Part shown: positions 16,003 through 22,441 of the stretch, in pieces
Layout of the letters: the number at the start of each line of letters is the position of its first letter
Position numbering within the stretch: position 1 is the first letter of the stretch
DNA from: Notoacmeibacter sp. MSK16QG-6
GTDB lineage: Bacteria; Pseudomonadota; Alphaproteobacteria; Rhizobiales; Rhizobiaceae
Assembly: GCF_024158145.1 (NCBI RefSeq)
Contig: NZ_JAMYXM010000007.1
Coordinates: forward strand, 51,768-115,767
Length of the DNA: 64,000 nt
Direction: 5' to 3'
Position numbers and translations under genes: made by a program
Notes under the pieces: generated by a model
What the model was told of the DNA's origin: nothing
Database searches by the model: none
The model's input: only the letters and a program-made list of their open reading frames with translations

Positions 16003-16965
16003 ATGTCCAGTATTCATACCAATACCGCCGCGATGACGGCACTGAAGTCACTCCAGATGACCAACTCGGCACTGGAATCGACGCAGAAGAACATTTCCAC
16101 CGGTTATCGCGTTTCGGACGCTTCCGATAACGCCGCCTATTGGTCCATCGCGACCACCATGCGCTCCGACAACAAAGCGCTCAGCACCGTCAACGATGCT
16201 CTCGGCCTCGGCGCAGCAAAGGTCGACGTGGCCTACACGGCCATGAATTCCGCCATCGATGTCGTCGACGACATCAAATCGAAACTCGTTGCCGCCAAAG
16301 AGCCGGGCGTCGACAAGACGAAGATCCAGAGTGAGATCGAGGCGCTGCAGGAGCAGTTGAAGGCCATCGCCGGCAGTGCATCATTCTCCGGGGAGAACTG
16401 GCTGGCAAGCAGCGCTTCTTCCGGCGACACCAAGGAAATTGTCGCCTCGTTTACCCGCACCGGCGCCGGCGCCGTTTCCATCGGCACCGTGTCGGTCGAC
16501 ATCCATGCTTCCAAGCTGTTCGACGATGCAACTGTGGACCGCACGACCGCTTCCGCGACAGGACGCGGCATCCTCGACTCCACAATTGCCGATTACGACC
16601 ATGATGGCGATGGCGGCGCGACAACTGCAGCGCTGACTTATACGGTCTCGATCTACAATCTCGACATCTCATCCGTGACCGACGATCAGCTCGACGGCAT
16701 GATTGTCGGCGTCGAAACCGCACTTGAGAGCATGACCACGGCTGCAGCCGGGCTTGGCTCAACCAAGAGCCGGATCGACATGCAGACCGAGTTCGTCAGC
16801 AACCTCATGGACTCGATCAAGAGCGGCATCGGCAAGCTGGTCGATGCGGATATGACGGAAGAATCGACCCGCCTTCAGGCGCTTCAGACGCAGCAGCAGC
16901 TTGGCATCCAGGCTCTCTCCATGGCCAACTCCGGCGCGCAGTCGCTCCTGTCTCTCTTCCAGTAA
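16003..16965 (+). CDS. Flagellin 2
   Basis: A 320-residue flagellin with conserved D0/D1 ends. The centre carries DDATVDRTTASATGRGILDST and DYDHDGDGGATTAALTYTVSIYNLDI, almost identical to flagellin 3, whereas the C-terminal part (SIKSGIGKLV ... SGAQSLLSLFQ) and the TRTGAGAVSIGT segment agree with flagellin 1. The last residue is Gln rather than Arg. Upstream it has the palindrome and leader hairpin but no 37-base block, so it may be co-transcribed with flagellin 1. Confidence 0.96.
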   Translation: MSSIHTNTAAMTALKSLQMTNSALESTQKNISTGYRVSDASDNAAYWSIATTMRSDNKALSTVNDALGLGAAKVDVAYTAMNSAIDVVDDIKSKLVAAKEPGVDKTKIQSEIEALQEQLKAIAGSASFSGENWLASSASSGDTKEIVASFTRTGAGAVSIGTVSVDIHASKLFDDATVDRTTASATGRGILDSTIADYDHDGDGGATTAALTYTVSIYNLDISSVTDDQLDGMIVGVETALESMTTAAAGLGSTKSRIDMQTEFVSNLMDSIKSGIGKLVDADMTEESTRLQALQTQQQLGIQALSMANSGAQSLLSLFQ

Positions 16966-17009
16966 AATCGGAACAGGAGCGAGCTCTGCCCGCTCCGACC
17001 TGAAAGAAG

Positions 17010-17033
17010 GGGTCGCCTATGGGCGGCCCTTTT
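17010..17033 (+). terminator. Terminator after flagellin 2
   Basis: GGGTCGCC (17010-17017) pairs with GGCGGCCC (17022-17029), 8 pairs including one G-T wobble, with a TATG loop, and is followed by TTTTGTTT. This is an intrinsic terminator 45 bases after the stop. Confidence 0.8.
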
Positions 17034-17056
17034 GTTTGGCGATCAAAAATTTATGG

Positions 17057-17093
17057 TTAACATACTGTTATTGCTGTACTTACGCTTCCTTAG
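17057..17093 (+). promoter_or_regulatory. 37-base conserved block upstream of flagellin 3
   Basis: TTAAC, 3 bases, CTGTTA, then CTGTACTTACGCTTCCTTAG. It is nearly identical over about 45 bases to the block before flagellin 4 and shares spacing and key bases with that before flagellin 1. It lies directly after the flagellin 2 terminator, so it is well placed as a promoter. Confidence 0.5.
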
Positions 17094-17151
17094 AATTTCT
17101 CTTTCATATTGTCCGGCGACGGTTGTCGCTACGCTTTCAAAGCCGGCGATC

Positions 17152-17162
17152 GGCATGATGCC
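17152..17162 (+). promoter_or_regulatory. GGCATGATGCC palindrome of flagellin 3
   Basis: A perfect copy of the palindrome, 58 bases after the 37-base block and 37 bases (start to start) before the second GGCATG at the leader hairpin. Confidence 0.42.
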
Positions 17163-17193
17163 ATTGCTGTCACGCCAATACTTTATTCGGCAT

Positions 17194-17219
17194 GTCCCTG
17201 TACGGCTTACCCGAGGGAC
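17194..17219 (+). promoter_or_regulatory. Flagellin 3 leader hairpin sequestering the Shine-Dalgarno
   Basis: GTCCCT (17194-17199) pairs with AGGGAC (17214-17219), with the start ATG at 17228. Here the base before AGGGAC is G rather than T, so the short upstream frame beginning at ATG 17192 has no stop and runs in frame into flagellin 3. Confidence 0.55.
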
Positions 17220-17227
17220 TTCCCTTT

Positions 17228-18190
17228 ATGTCCAGTATCCATACCAATACCGCCGCGATGACGGCGCTCAAAGCGCTCCAGATGACCAACTCGGCACTGG
17301 AATCGACGCAGAAGAACATTTCCACCGGCTACCGCGTCTCAGACGCTTCCGACAATGCCGCCTACTGGTCGATCGCGACCACCATGCGCTCCGACAACAA
17401 GGCGCTCAGCACGGTCGAAGACGCACTCGGCCTCGGCGCCGCCAAGATCGACGTGGCCTATACCGCCATGGATTCCGCCATCGATGTCGTTGACGAGATC
17501 AAGTCGAAACTGGTTGCCGCCAAGGAGCCGGGCGTCGACAAGACCAAGATCCAGAGCGAAGTCGAAGCCCTGCAGGAGCAGTTGAAAGCGATTGCCGACA
17601 GCGCTTCCTTCTCCGGCGAGAACTGGCTGGCCAGCAGTGCGGTTTCCGGCGACACCAAAGAAATCGTGGCGTCCTTCACTCGCGATAGTTCCGGCGCCGT
17701 TTCCATCGGCACCGTGTCGGTCGACATCCATTCTTCGAAGCTGTTCGACGATGCAACTGTGGACCGCACGACCGCTTCCGCCACAGGACGCGGCATCCTC
17801 GATTCCACGATCGCCGATTACGACCATGACGGCGATGGCGGCGCGACAACTGCAGCGCTGACCTATACGGTCTCGATCTACAATCTCGATATCACCTCAG
17901 TTACTGACGATCAGCTCGATGGCATGATTGTCGGCGTCGAAACCGCTCTGGAAACGATGACGACGGCCGCCGCCGATCTTGGCTCCAGCAAGAGCCGGAT
18001 CGACATGCAGACCGAGTTCATCGGCAATCTGATGGACTCCATCTCAAGCGGTATCGGCAAGCTGGTCGATGCGGATATGACGGAAGAGTCGACCCGCCTC
18101 CAGGCGCTACAGACACAGCAGCAGCTCGGTATCCAAGCCCTCTCCATGGCCAACTCCGGCTCGCAGTCCCTGCTGTCCCTGTTCCGCTAA
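17228..18190 (+). CDS. Flagellin 3
   Basis: A 320-residue flagellin with conserved D0/D1 ends. An in-frame ATG at 17192 would add 12 residues (MSLYGLPEGLPF), but ATG 17228 gives the N-terminus shared by the other copies and has the correctly spaced AGGGA. The centre is almost identical to flagellin 2 (DYDHDGDGGATTAALTYTV), while TRDSSGAVSIGT and the C-terminal part (IGNLMDSISSGIGKLV ... SGSQSLLSLFR) agree with flagellin 4. Confidence 0.96.
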   Translation: MSSIHTNTAAMTALKALQMTNSALESTQKNISTGYRVSDASDNAAYWSIATTMRSDNKALSTVEDALGLGAAKIDVAYTAMDSAIDVVDEIKSKLVAAKEPGVDKTKIQSEVEALQEQLKAIADSASFSGENWLASSAVSGDTKEIVASFTRDSSGAVSIGTVSVDIHSSKLFDDATVDRTTASATGRGILDSTIADYDHDGDGGATTAALTYTVSIYNLDITSVTDDQLDGMIVGVETALETMTTAAADLGSSKSRIDMQTEFIGNLMDSISSGIGKLVDADMTEESTRLQALQTQQQLGIQALSMANSGSQSLLSLFR

Positions 18191-18221
18191 GCCGGACATA
18201 CAGTTCGACCCACCCAATGAC

Positions 18222-18253
18222 GGGCCGCCTCCTCCGAGGCGGCCCTTTCTTTT
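18222..18253 (+). terminator. Terminator after flagellin 3
   Basis: GGGCCGCCT (18222-18230) pairs with AGGCGGCCC (18237-18245), followed by TTTCTTTT. This is a strong intrinsic terminator. The stem is nearly identical to that after flagellin 4, consistent with duplication of gene plus tail. Confidence 0.88.
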
Positions 18254-18280
18254 GAACCAGAAAAGTCATTCGAAACACGG

Positions 18281-18317
18281 TTAACACCTTGTTACTACTG
18301 TACTTACGCTTCCTTAG
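18281..18317 (+). promoter_or_regulatory. 37-base conserved block upstream of flagellin 4
   Basis: TTAAC, 3 bases, TTGTTA, then CTGTACTTACGCTTCCTTAG. The spacing is the same as at flagellins 1 and 3, and the block sits directly after the flagellin 3 terminator. Confidence 0.5.
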
Positions 18318-18377
18318 ACTTTCATCGGCATAGTCGCTTCTGACGATTGTCGCACCGACCTCCAGGCTTGGGCGATT

Positions 18378-18388
18378 GGCATGATGCC
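18378..18388 (+). promoter_or_regulatory. GGCATGATGCC palindrome of flagellin 4
   Basis: A perfect copy of the palindrome, 60 bases after the 37-base block and 39 bases before the second GGCATG. Confidence 0.42.
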
Positions 18389-18421
18389 TTCGATTGTCGC
18401 GGCCGAACCCAGCTTCGGCAT

Positions 18422-18447
18422 GTCCCTGTATTCGCGTTTTTAGGGAC
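18422..18447 (+). promoter_or_regulatory. Flagellin 4 leader hairpin sequestering the Shine-Dalgarno
   Basis: GTCCCT (18422-18427) pairs with AGGGAC (18442-18447). The loop (GTATTCGCGTTTTT) is unrelated to those of flagellins 1 and 3, yet the stem and its distance to ATG 18456 are kept. Confidence 0.55.
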
Positions 18448-18455
18448 TTCCCTTT

Positions 18456-19394
18456 ATGTCCAGTATTCATACCAACACTGCCGCCATGACGGCGCTGAAG
18501 TCGCTCCAGATGACCAATGCGGCTCTGGAATCGACGCAGAAGAACATCTCTACCGGCTACCGCGTCTCCGACGCTTCTGACAATGCCGCCTACTGGTCCA
18601 TCGCGACCACCATGCGCTCCGATAACAAGGCTCTCAGCACCGTCAGCGATGCTCTCGGTCTTGGCGCCGCCAAGGTCGATGTCGCTTACACGGCCATGAA
18701 TGCATCCATCGACGTCGTCGATGAAATCAAGGCCAAGCTGGTTGCCGCCAAGGAGCCTGGTGTCGACAAGGACAAGGTGCAGAGCGAAATTACCGCGCTG
18801 CAGGGCCAGCTGACTTCGATTGCCGAAAGCGCATCCTTCTCCGGCGAAAATTGGCTGAATTTCGTCGATACGGCTGGTACCACCAAGGATATCGTGGCGT
18901 CCTTCACCCGCGATTCGTCCGGTACGGTCTCCATCGGCACGATTTCGATCGACATCTCGAACGTCAAGCTCTTCGGCGATGACGGTGCGGGTACGCCGGT
19001 GGATAACGGCATGCTCAACAAGAGCTACACCACCGCCAATGGCGCGGCCACGCCGGTCAACGTCACTTACACCATTGCAACGCTCGACATCACTGCCGCC
19101 AATGTGGACGATACGGTGATCGACGGCATGCTGTCTAACGTGGAAACCACGCTGGAAGACATGACGACGGCCGCCGCCGATCTCGGCTCCAGCAAGAGCC
19201 GTATCGACATGCAGACCGAGTTCATCGGCAATCTGATGGACTCCATCTCAAGCGGCATCGGCAAGCTGGTCGATGCGGATATGACGGAAGAGTCGACCCG
19301 CCTCCAGGCGCTTCAGACGCAGCAGCAGCTTGGAATCCAGGCCCTTTCCATGGCCAACTCCGGCTCGCAGTCCCTGCTGTCCCTGTTCCGTTAA
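18456..19394 (+). CDS. Flagellin 4
   Basis: A 312-residue flagellin with conserved D0/D1 ends. The central region (GDDGAGTPVDNGMLNKSYTT, then ATPVNVTYTIATLDITAANVDDTVIDGMLSNVETTLEDM) matches flagellin 1 almost exactly, while TRDSSG and the C-terminal third (IGNLMDSISSGIGKLV ... SGSQSLLSLFR) match flagellin 3. It is flanked by strong terminators on both sides and so is probably monocistronic. Confidence 0.96.
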   Translation: MSSIHTNTAAMTALKSLQMTNAALESTQKNISTGYRVSDASDNAAYWSIATTMRSDNKALSTVSDALGLGAAKVDVAYTAMNASIDVVDEIKAKLVAAKEPGVDKDKVQSEITALQGQLTSIAESASFSGENWLNFVDTAGTTKDIVASFTRDSSGTVSIGTISIDISNVKLFGDDGAGTPVDNGMLNKSYTTANGAATPVNVTYTIATLDITAANVDDTVIDGMLSNVETTLEDMTTAAADLGSSKSRIDMQTEFIGNLMDSISSGIGKLVDADMTEESTRLQALQTQQQLGIQALSMANSGSQSLLSLFR

Positions 19395-19422
19395 GCCGAA
19401 CATACAGTTCGACCCACTCAAT

Positions 19423-19454
19423 AACGGGCCGCCTCAATCGAGGCGGCCCGTTTT
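19423..19454 (+). terminator. Terminator after flagellin 4
   Basis: A 13-base perfect stem, AACGGGCCGCCTC (19423-19435) with GAGGCGGCCCGTT (19440-19452), an AATC loop and a following TTTT. Confidence 0.9.
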
Positions 19455-19579
19455 CCGTTTCAAATTAATAATTTGGCGGGCCGATTTTCCATTTTGTTCA
19501 CCAACTCCCTCAACGGCAAGGAAACAAGTCCGTGAGAGTATGATTATGACGGAGCGCTATGCACTTCTTCTGGAAGTTC

Positions 19580-19590
19580 GGCATGAAGCC
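19580..19590 (+). promoter_or_regulatory. GGCATGAAGCC element of flagellin 5
   Basis: A one-base variant of the GGCATGATGCC palindrome, again followed 39 bases later by a second GGCATG at the hairpin. No 37-base TTAAC block is visible between the flagellin 4 terminator and this element. Confidence 0.33.
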
Positions 19591-19621
19591 GGAGCGCCTG
19601 TTTTTGCCTTTTGATCGAGGC

Positions 19622-19649
19622 ATGTCCCGATTGTATTGAGTACGGGCAT
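19622..19649 (+). promoter_or_regulatory. Flagellin 5 leader hairpin (compensated variant)
   Basis: ATG-T-CCCG (19622-19629, T bulged) pairs with CGGGCAT (19643-19649). The stem sequence differs from that of the other four copies but a hairpin of similar position and loop size is retained, with CGGG 10 bases before ATG 19657. This looks like compensatory change rather than simple copying. Confidence 0.45.
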
Positions 19650-19656
19650 TTTTAAT

Positions 19657-20532
19657 ATGACAAGCCTCATGACAAATACGAGTGCGATGACCGCGCTGAA
19701 GTCTCTTCAGGCGACCAACAACGCACTCGAAGCCACTCAGAAGAATATTTCGACCGGCTACCGCGTTTCCGACGCTTCGGACAACGCAGCTTACTGGTCG
19801 ATTGCCACCACCATGCGCTCCGACAGCAAGGCGCTTGGTACGGTCACGGATGCGCTCGGCCTTGGGGCCGCAAAGCTCGACGTGGCTTATACGGGCATGA
19901 ATTCTGCGATTGACGTGGTGCAGGAAATGAAGAGCAAGATCGTTGCGGCGCAGGAGCCGGGTGTCGACAAATCCAAGGTTCAAAGCGAGATCGGCGCGTT
20001 GCAAGAGCAGCTACTATCGATTGCCGACAGCGCCTCCTTCTCAGGTGAGAACTGGCTGACTTCCGGCGGCACGAAAAGTCTTGTGGCTTCCTTCACCCGC
20101 GATTCTACGGGCGCGGTCTCCGTTACTTCGATCGATCTCGATCTTAGCGGCGTCCAGCTCGTCGACAGCACGGCCACGCCAACCGCTGGCATCCTCGGCG
20201 CCGCCGGCACGGCCAGCAGCACTTCGGTTCTCGCCATGGACGTTACATCGGGCAACCTCGATGATCTTCTGACCGACATCGATACCGCTCTGGAAAGCAT
20301 GACGACAGCGGCCGCCGATATTGGCTCGGCCAAGAACCGTGTCTCGATCCAGTCCGACTTCGTCAACGAGTTGCGGGATTCGATCGCGCGCGGCGTCGGC
20401 AAGCTGGTCGACGCGGACATGACGGAAGAATCGACCAAGTTGCAGGCGCTGCAAACCCAGCAGCAGCTTGGCATCCAGGCTCTTTCAATGGCCAATTCCG
20501 GCTCGCAGTCCCTGCTGGCGCTGTTCCGCTAA
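19657..20532 (+). CDS. Flagellin 5 (divergent)
   Basis: A 291-residue flagellin, the most divergent and shortest of the five. A TTG 21 bases upstream is in frame, but ATG 19657 gives the standard rhizobial N-terminus (MTSLMTNTSAMTALKSLQATN). The centre is short (LSGVQLVDSTATPTAGILGAAG) and the D0 end is LQTQQQLGIQALSMANSGSQSLLALFR. Several positions differ from all others (NRVSIQSDFVNELRDSIARGVGKLV). It has the leader hairpin and a variant palindrome, and is followed by a strong terminator. Confidence 0.95.
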   Translation: MTSLMTNTSAMTALKSLQATNNALEATQKNISTGYRVSDASDNAAYWSIATTMRSDSKALGTVTDALGLGAAKLDVAYTGMNSAIDVVQEMKSKIVAAQEPGVDKSKVQSEIGALQEQLLSIADSASFSGENWLTSGGTKSLVASFTRDSTGAVSVTSIDLDLSGVQLVDSTATPTAGILGAAGTASSTSVLAMDVTSGNLDDLLTDIDTALESMTTAAADIGSAKNRVSIQSDFVNELRDSIARGVGKLVDADMTEESTKLQALQTQQQLGIQALSMANSGSQSLLALFR

Positions 20533-20556
20533 GCGAGCCTATCGCCAAACGATCGT

Positions 20557-20587
20557 GAGGGGGTCTTTCGAGGCCCCCTCTCTTTTT
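20557..20587 (+). terminator. Terminator after flagellin 5 (TTCG tetraloop)
   Basis: GAGGGGGTCT (20557-20566) pairs with AGGCCCCCTC (20571-20580) with one wobble, closing a TTCG tetraloop, then TCTTTTT. It isolates the flagellins from the fliF unit. Confidence 0.9.
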
Positions 20588-20598
20588 GTCCAATTCCA

Positions 20599-20617
20599 CG
20601 CAAGTTTCGTCGCCTAG
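20599..20617 (+). promoter_or_regulatory. CGCAAG-N7-GCCTAG box upstream of fliF
   Basis: CGCAAG, seven bases, GCCTAG, directly after the flagellin 5 terminator and 33 bases before the preferred fliF start. In Brucella the fliF promoter is a direct FtcR target, so this copy is the best candidate for testing FtcR binding. Confidence 0.58.
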
Positions 20618-20650
20618 TCTGCCTTTCGATCAGAACAGGATGTGCGAACC

Positions 20651-22441
20651 GTGCCAGAACGCCTTCAGGCTCTCCTCGAAAGCCTCACCGCCATAGGCAA
20701 GGCACGGCTTGCGACCTTCGCGACCGTCGCCGTTCTGACGACAGCCCTCATCATGGGCGGCGTGATCTTTCTGTCCCAGCCGACATACGAGACGCTCTAT
20801 GTCGGGCTGGACCGCGACGATGTGAACCGGATCGGTATCGTCCTGTCGGAAGCCGGTATCGCCTACGATATGGATTCCAGCGGCAGCACCGTGCTGGTGG
20901 AGGCAGGGCAGACCGCCCGCGCCCGCATGATTCTGGCCGAAAAGGGCCTGCCCGGCAGCAACAGTTCCGGCTATGAACTTTTCGACAATCTCGGCTCCCT
21001 CGGTCTCACATCCTTCATGCAGGAAGTGACGCGCGTGCGAGCTTTGGAAGGAGAGATCGCCCGGTCGGTCCAGTCGATCGATGGGGTAAAAGCAGCGCGC
21101 GTTCATATCGTCATGCCGGACCAGACCGGCTTTCGCGACCGCAACAGGCGCCCGACCGCATCGGTCCTCCTGGCCTCAAATGGCTCCAATCTGGCGGCCA
21201 AGGCAGAGGGCATTCGCAAACTCGTCGCCGCCGCGATTCCCTCTCTGAATGAAGCGGATGTCACCGTGCTCGACGCATCGGGCCGTTTGCTTGCTTCCGG
21301 TGATACGGGCGGCACCGAAACAGTCGGCGCAGCTTTCGATCTGAAAAACCGGATCGAAACGGATCTGTCCAGAACCATTGGAAATGCACTTCGCCCCTAT
21401 ATCGGCGAGCTCAACTACCGGGTCGCCGTTCAGGCCGATCTCGACACCGACCGTCGGCAGATCGAGGAAACGATCTTCGACCCCGAAAGCAAGGTGGAAC
21501 GCAGCGTCCAAATCTCGCGCTCCGAGGACCGCGCGAACGAAGCGAAAAGCAGCAACACCACCAGTATCGAGCAGAATATCCCGACCGAGGGCGGCGGCGA
21601 AGGGGCCAGCGAGACGGGGGCGAAAAGCTCGGAAGAGCGAGAACGTCGCGAGGAGACGACCAATTTCGAAATCAGTTCCAAGCGGATCGCCACACTGACG
21701 AATGGCTATCGCATTCGCCGACTGAATGTCGCCGTGCTCCTCAACCGCGAAATTCTGGAAAAAGGCGCTGCTTCGGCAAATGTCACGATAGACGAGCGCC
21801 TGGATACGATCCGCACATTGATATCGACCGCCGCCGGTATCGAAGACGATCGCGGCGACCGGATCGATGTGACGGCTATCGAATTCCTTCCCGCCGACGA
21901 GTCGCTCGCCCCGCTTGGCGGCGGCTGGATGGAAGTCGTCTCGCCTCATCTTTCCACGGCCATCCGCGCGCTTGTTTTCGTTGTCGTCTCGGTGATGGTC
22001 CTGCTGCTCGGCGTCCGGCCGCTTCTGAATTCGCTGGAATTGCTGCCCAACAAGTCCGCCAAAGCTGACAAGGCCGCGTTGAAGGCCAGTGAACCGGCGG
22101 AAATGTCGCTCCTGCCCGATCTTAATAGCGATGACGACGAGGACGACGCCTTCGCGCAACTCGACGGTCCGAGCGAATTCTCCAGCACGAACGACTTTTC
22201 CAGTTCCGGCAGCGATTTCGCCATCGATAACGACTTCTCGCCAGCCGCTGGCTTCCAGATGGCCGACACGCCCGAAATGCAGGCCGAGATTGAGCTCCGC
22301 CAGCGTATGGCGGAAGTCGGCGACGATCCCCGCGCGCGCGTCCTTGCCATGCTGGAAATCGACAGGGACCGCACGTTGCAGCTTCTTCGCCGTTGGGTTC
22401 GCGACGATATGAAGGCGAACGAAAAGAGTAGAGCGGCATGA
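20651..22441 (+). CDS. fliF: Flagellar MS-ring protein FliF
   Basis: FliF forms the membrane MS-ring and starts flagellar assembly. The open frame begins at GTG 20642, but GTG 20651 (MPERLQALLESL) has AGGA 10 bases upstream and is preferred, giving 596 residues. Features: first membrane span at about residues 20-43, ring-building motifs (YETLYVGLDRDDVNRIGIVLSEAGIAY; SVQSIDGVKAARVHIVMPD), a Ser/Glu/Gly-rich periplasmic loop at about 285-330, a second span at 438-458 and a cytoplasmic FliG-binding tail (DDPRARVLAMLEIDRDRTLQLLRRWVRDD). It overlaps the next gene by 4 bases. In Sinorhizobium fliF lies elsewhere in the cluster, next to visNR. Confidence 0.96.
   Translation: MPERLQALLESLTAIGKARLATFATVAVLTTALIMGGVIFLSQPTYETLYVGLDRDDVNRIGIVLSEAGIAYDMDSSGSTVLVEAGQTARARMILAEKGLPGSNSSGYELFDNLGSLGLTSFMQEVTRVRALEGEIARSVQSIDGVKAARVHIVMPDQTGFRDRNRRPTASVLLASNGSNLAAKAEGIRKLVAAAIPSLNEADVTVLDASGRLLASGDTGGTETVGAAFDLKNRIETDLSRTIGNALRPYIGELNYRVAVQADLDTDRRQIEETIFDPESKVERSVQISRSEDRANEAKSSNTTSIEQNIPTEGGGEGASETGAKSSEERERREETTNFEISSKRIATLTNGYRIRRLNVAVLLNREILEKGAASANVTIDERLDTIRTLISTAAGIEDDRGDRIDVTAIEFLPADESLAPLGGGWMEVVSPHLSTAIRALVFVVVSVMVLLLGVRPLLNSLELLPNKSAKADKAALKASEPAEMSLLPDLNSDDDEDDAFAQLDGPSEFSSTNDFSSSGSDFAIDNDFSPAAGFQMADTPEMQAEIELRQRMAEVGDDPRARVLAMLEIDRDRTLQLLRRWVRDDMKANEKSRAA

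Noticed and set aside
17192..17227. 12-residue N-terminal extension of flagellin 3 as the true start
   Set aside because: The other copies start at the equivalent of 17228 with a well-placed AGGGA. The extension arises only because the upstream TAG became GAG. It is kept as a finding, not as the annotated start.
19636..19656. TTG start for flagellin 5
   Set aside because: It would add seven residues not seen in any flagellin and would start inside the leader hairpin; ATG 19657 gives the family N-terminus.
14674..20640. Flagellin array as a mobile element or CRISPR-like repeat
   Set aside because: The repeats are full coding genes with their own leaders and terminators. No transposase, terminal repeat or regular short repeat-spacer pattern is present.
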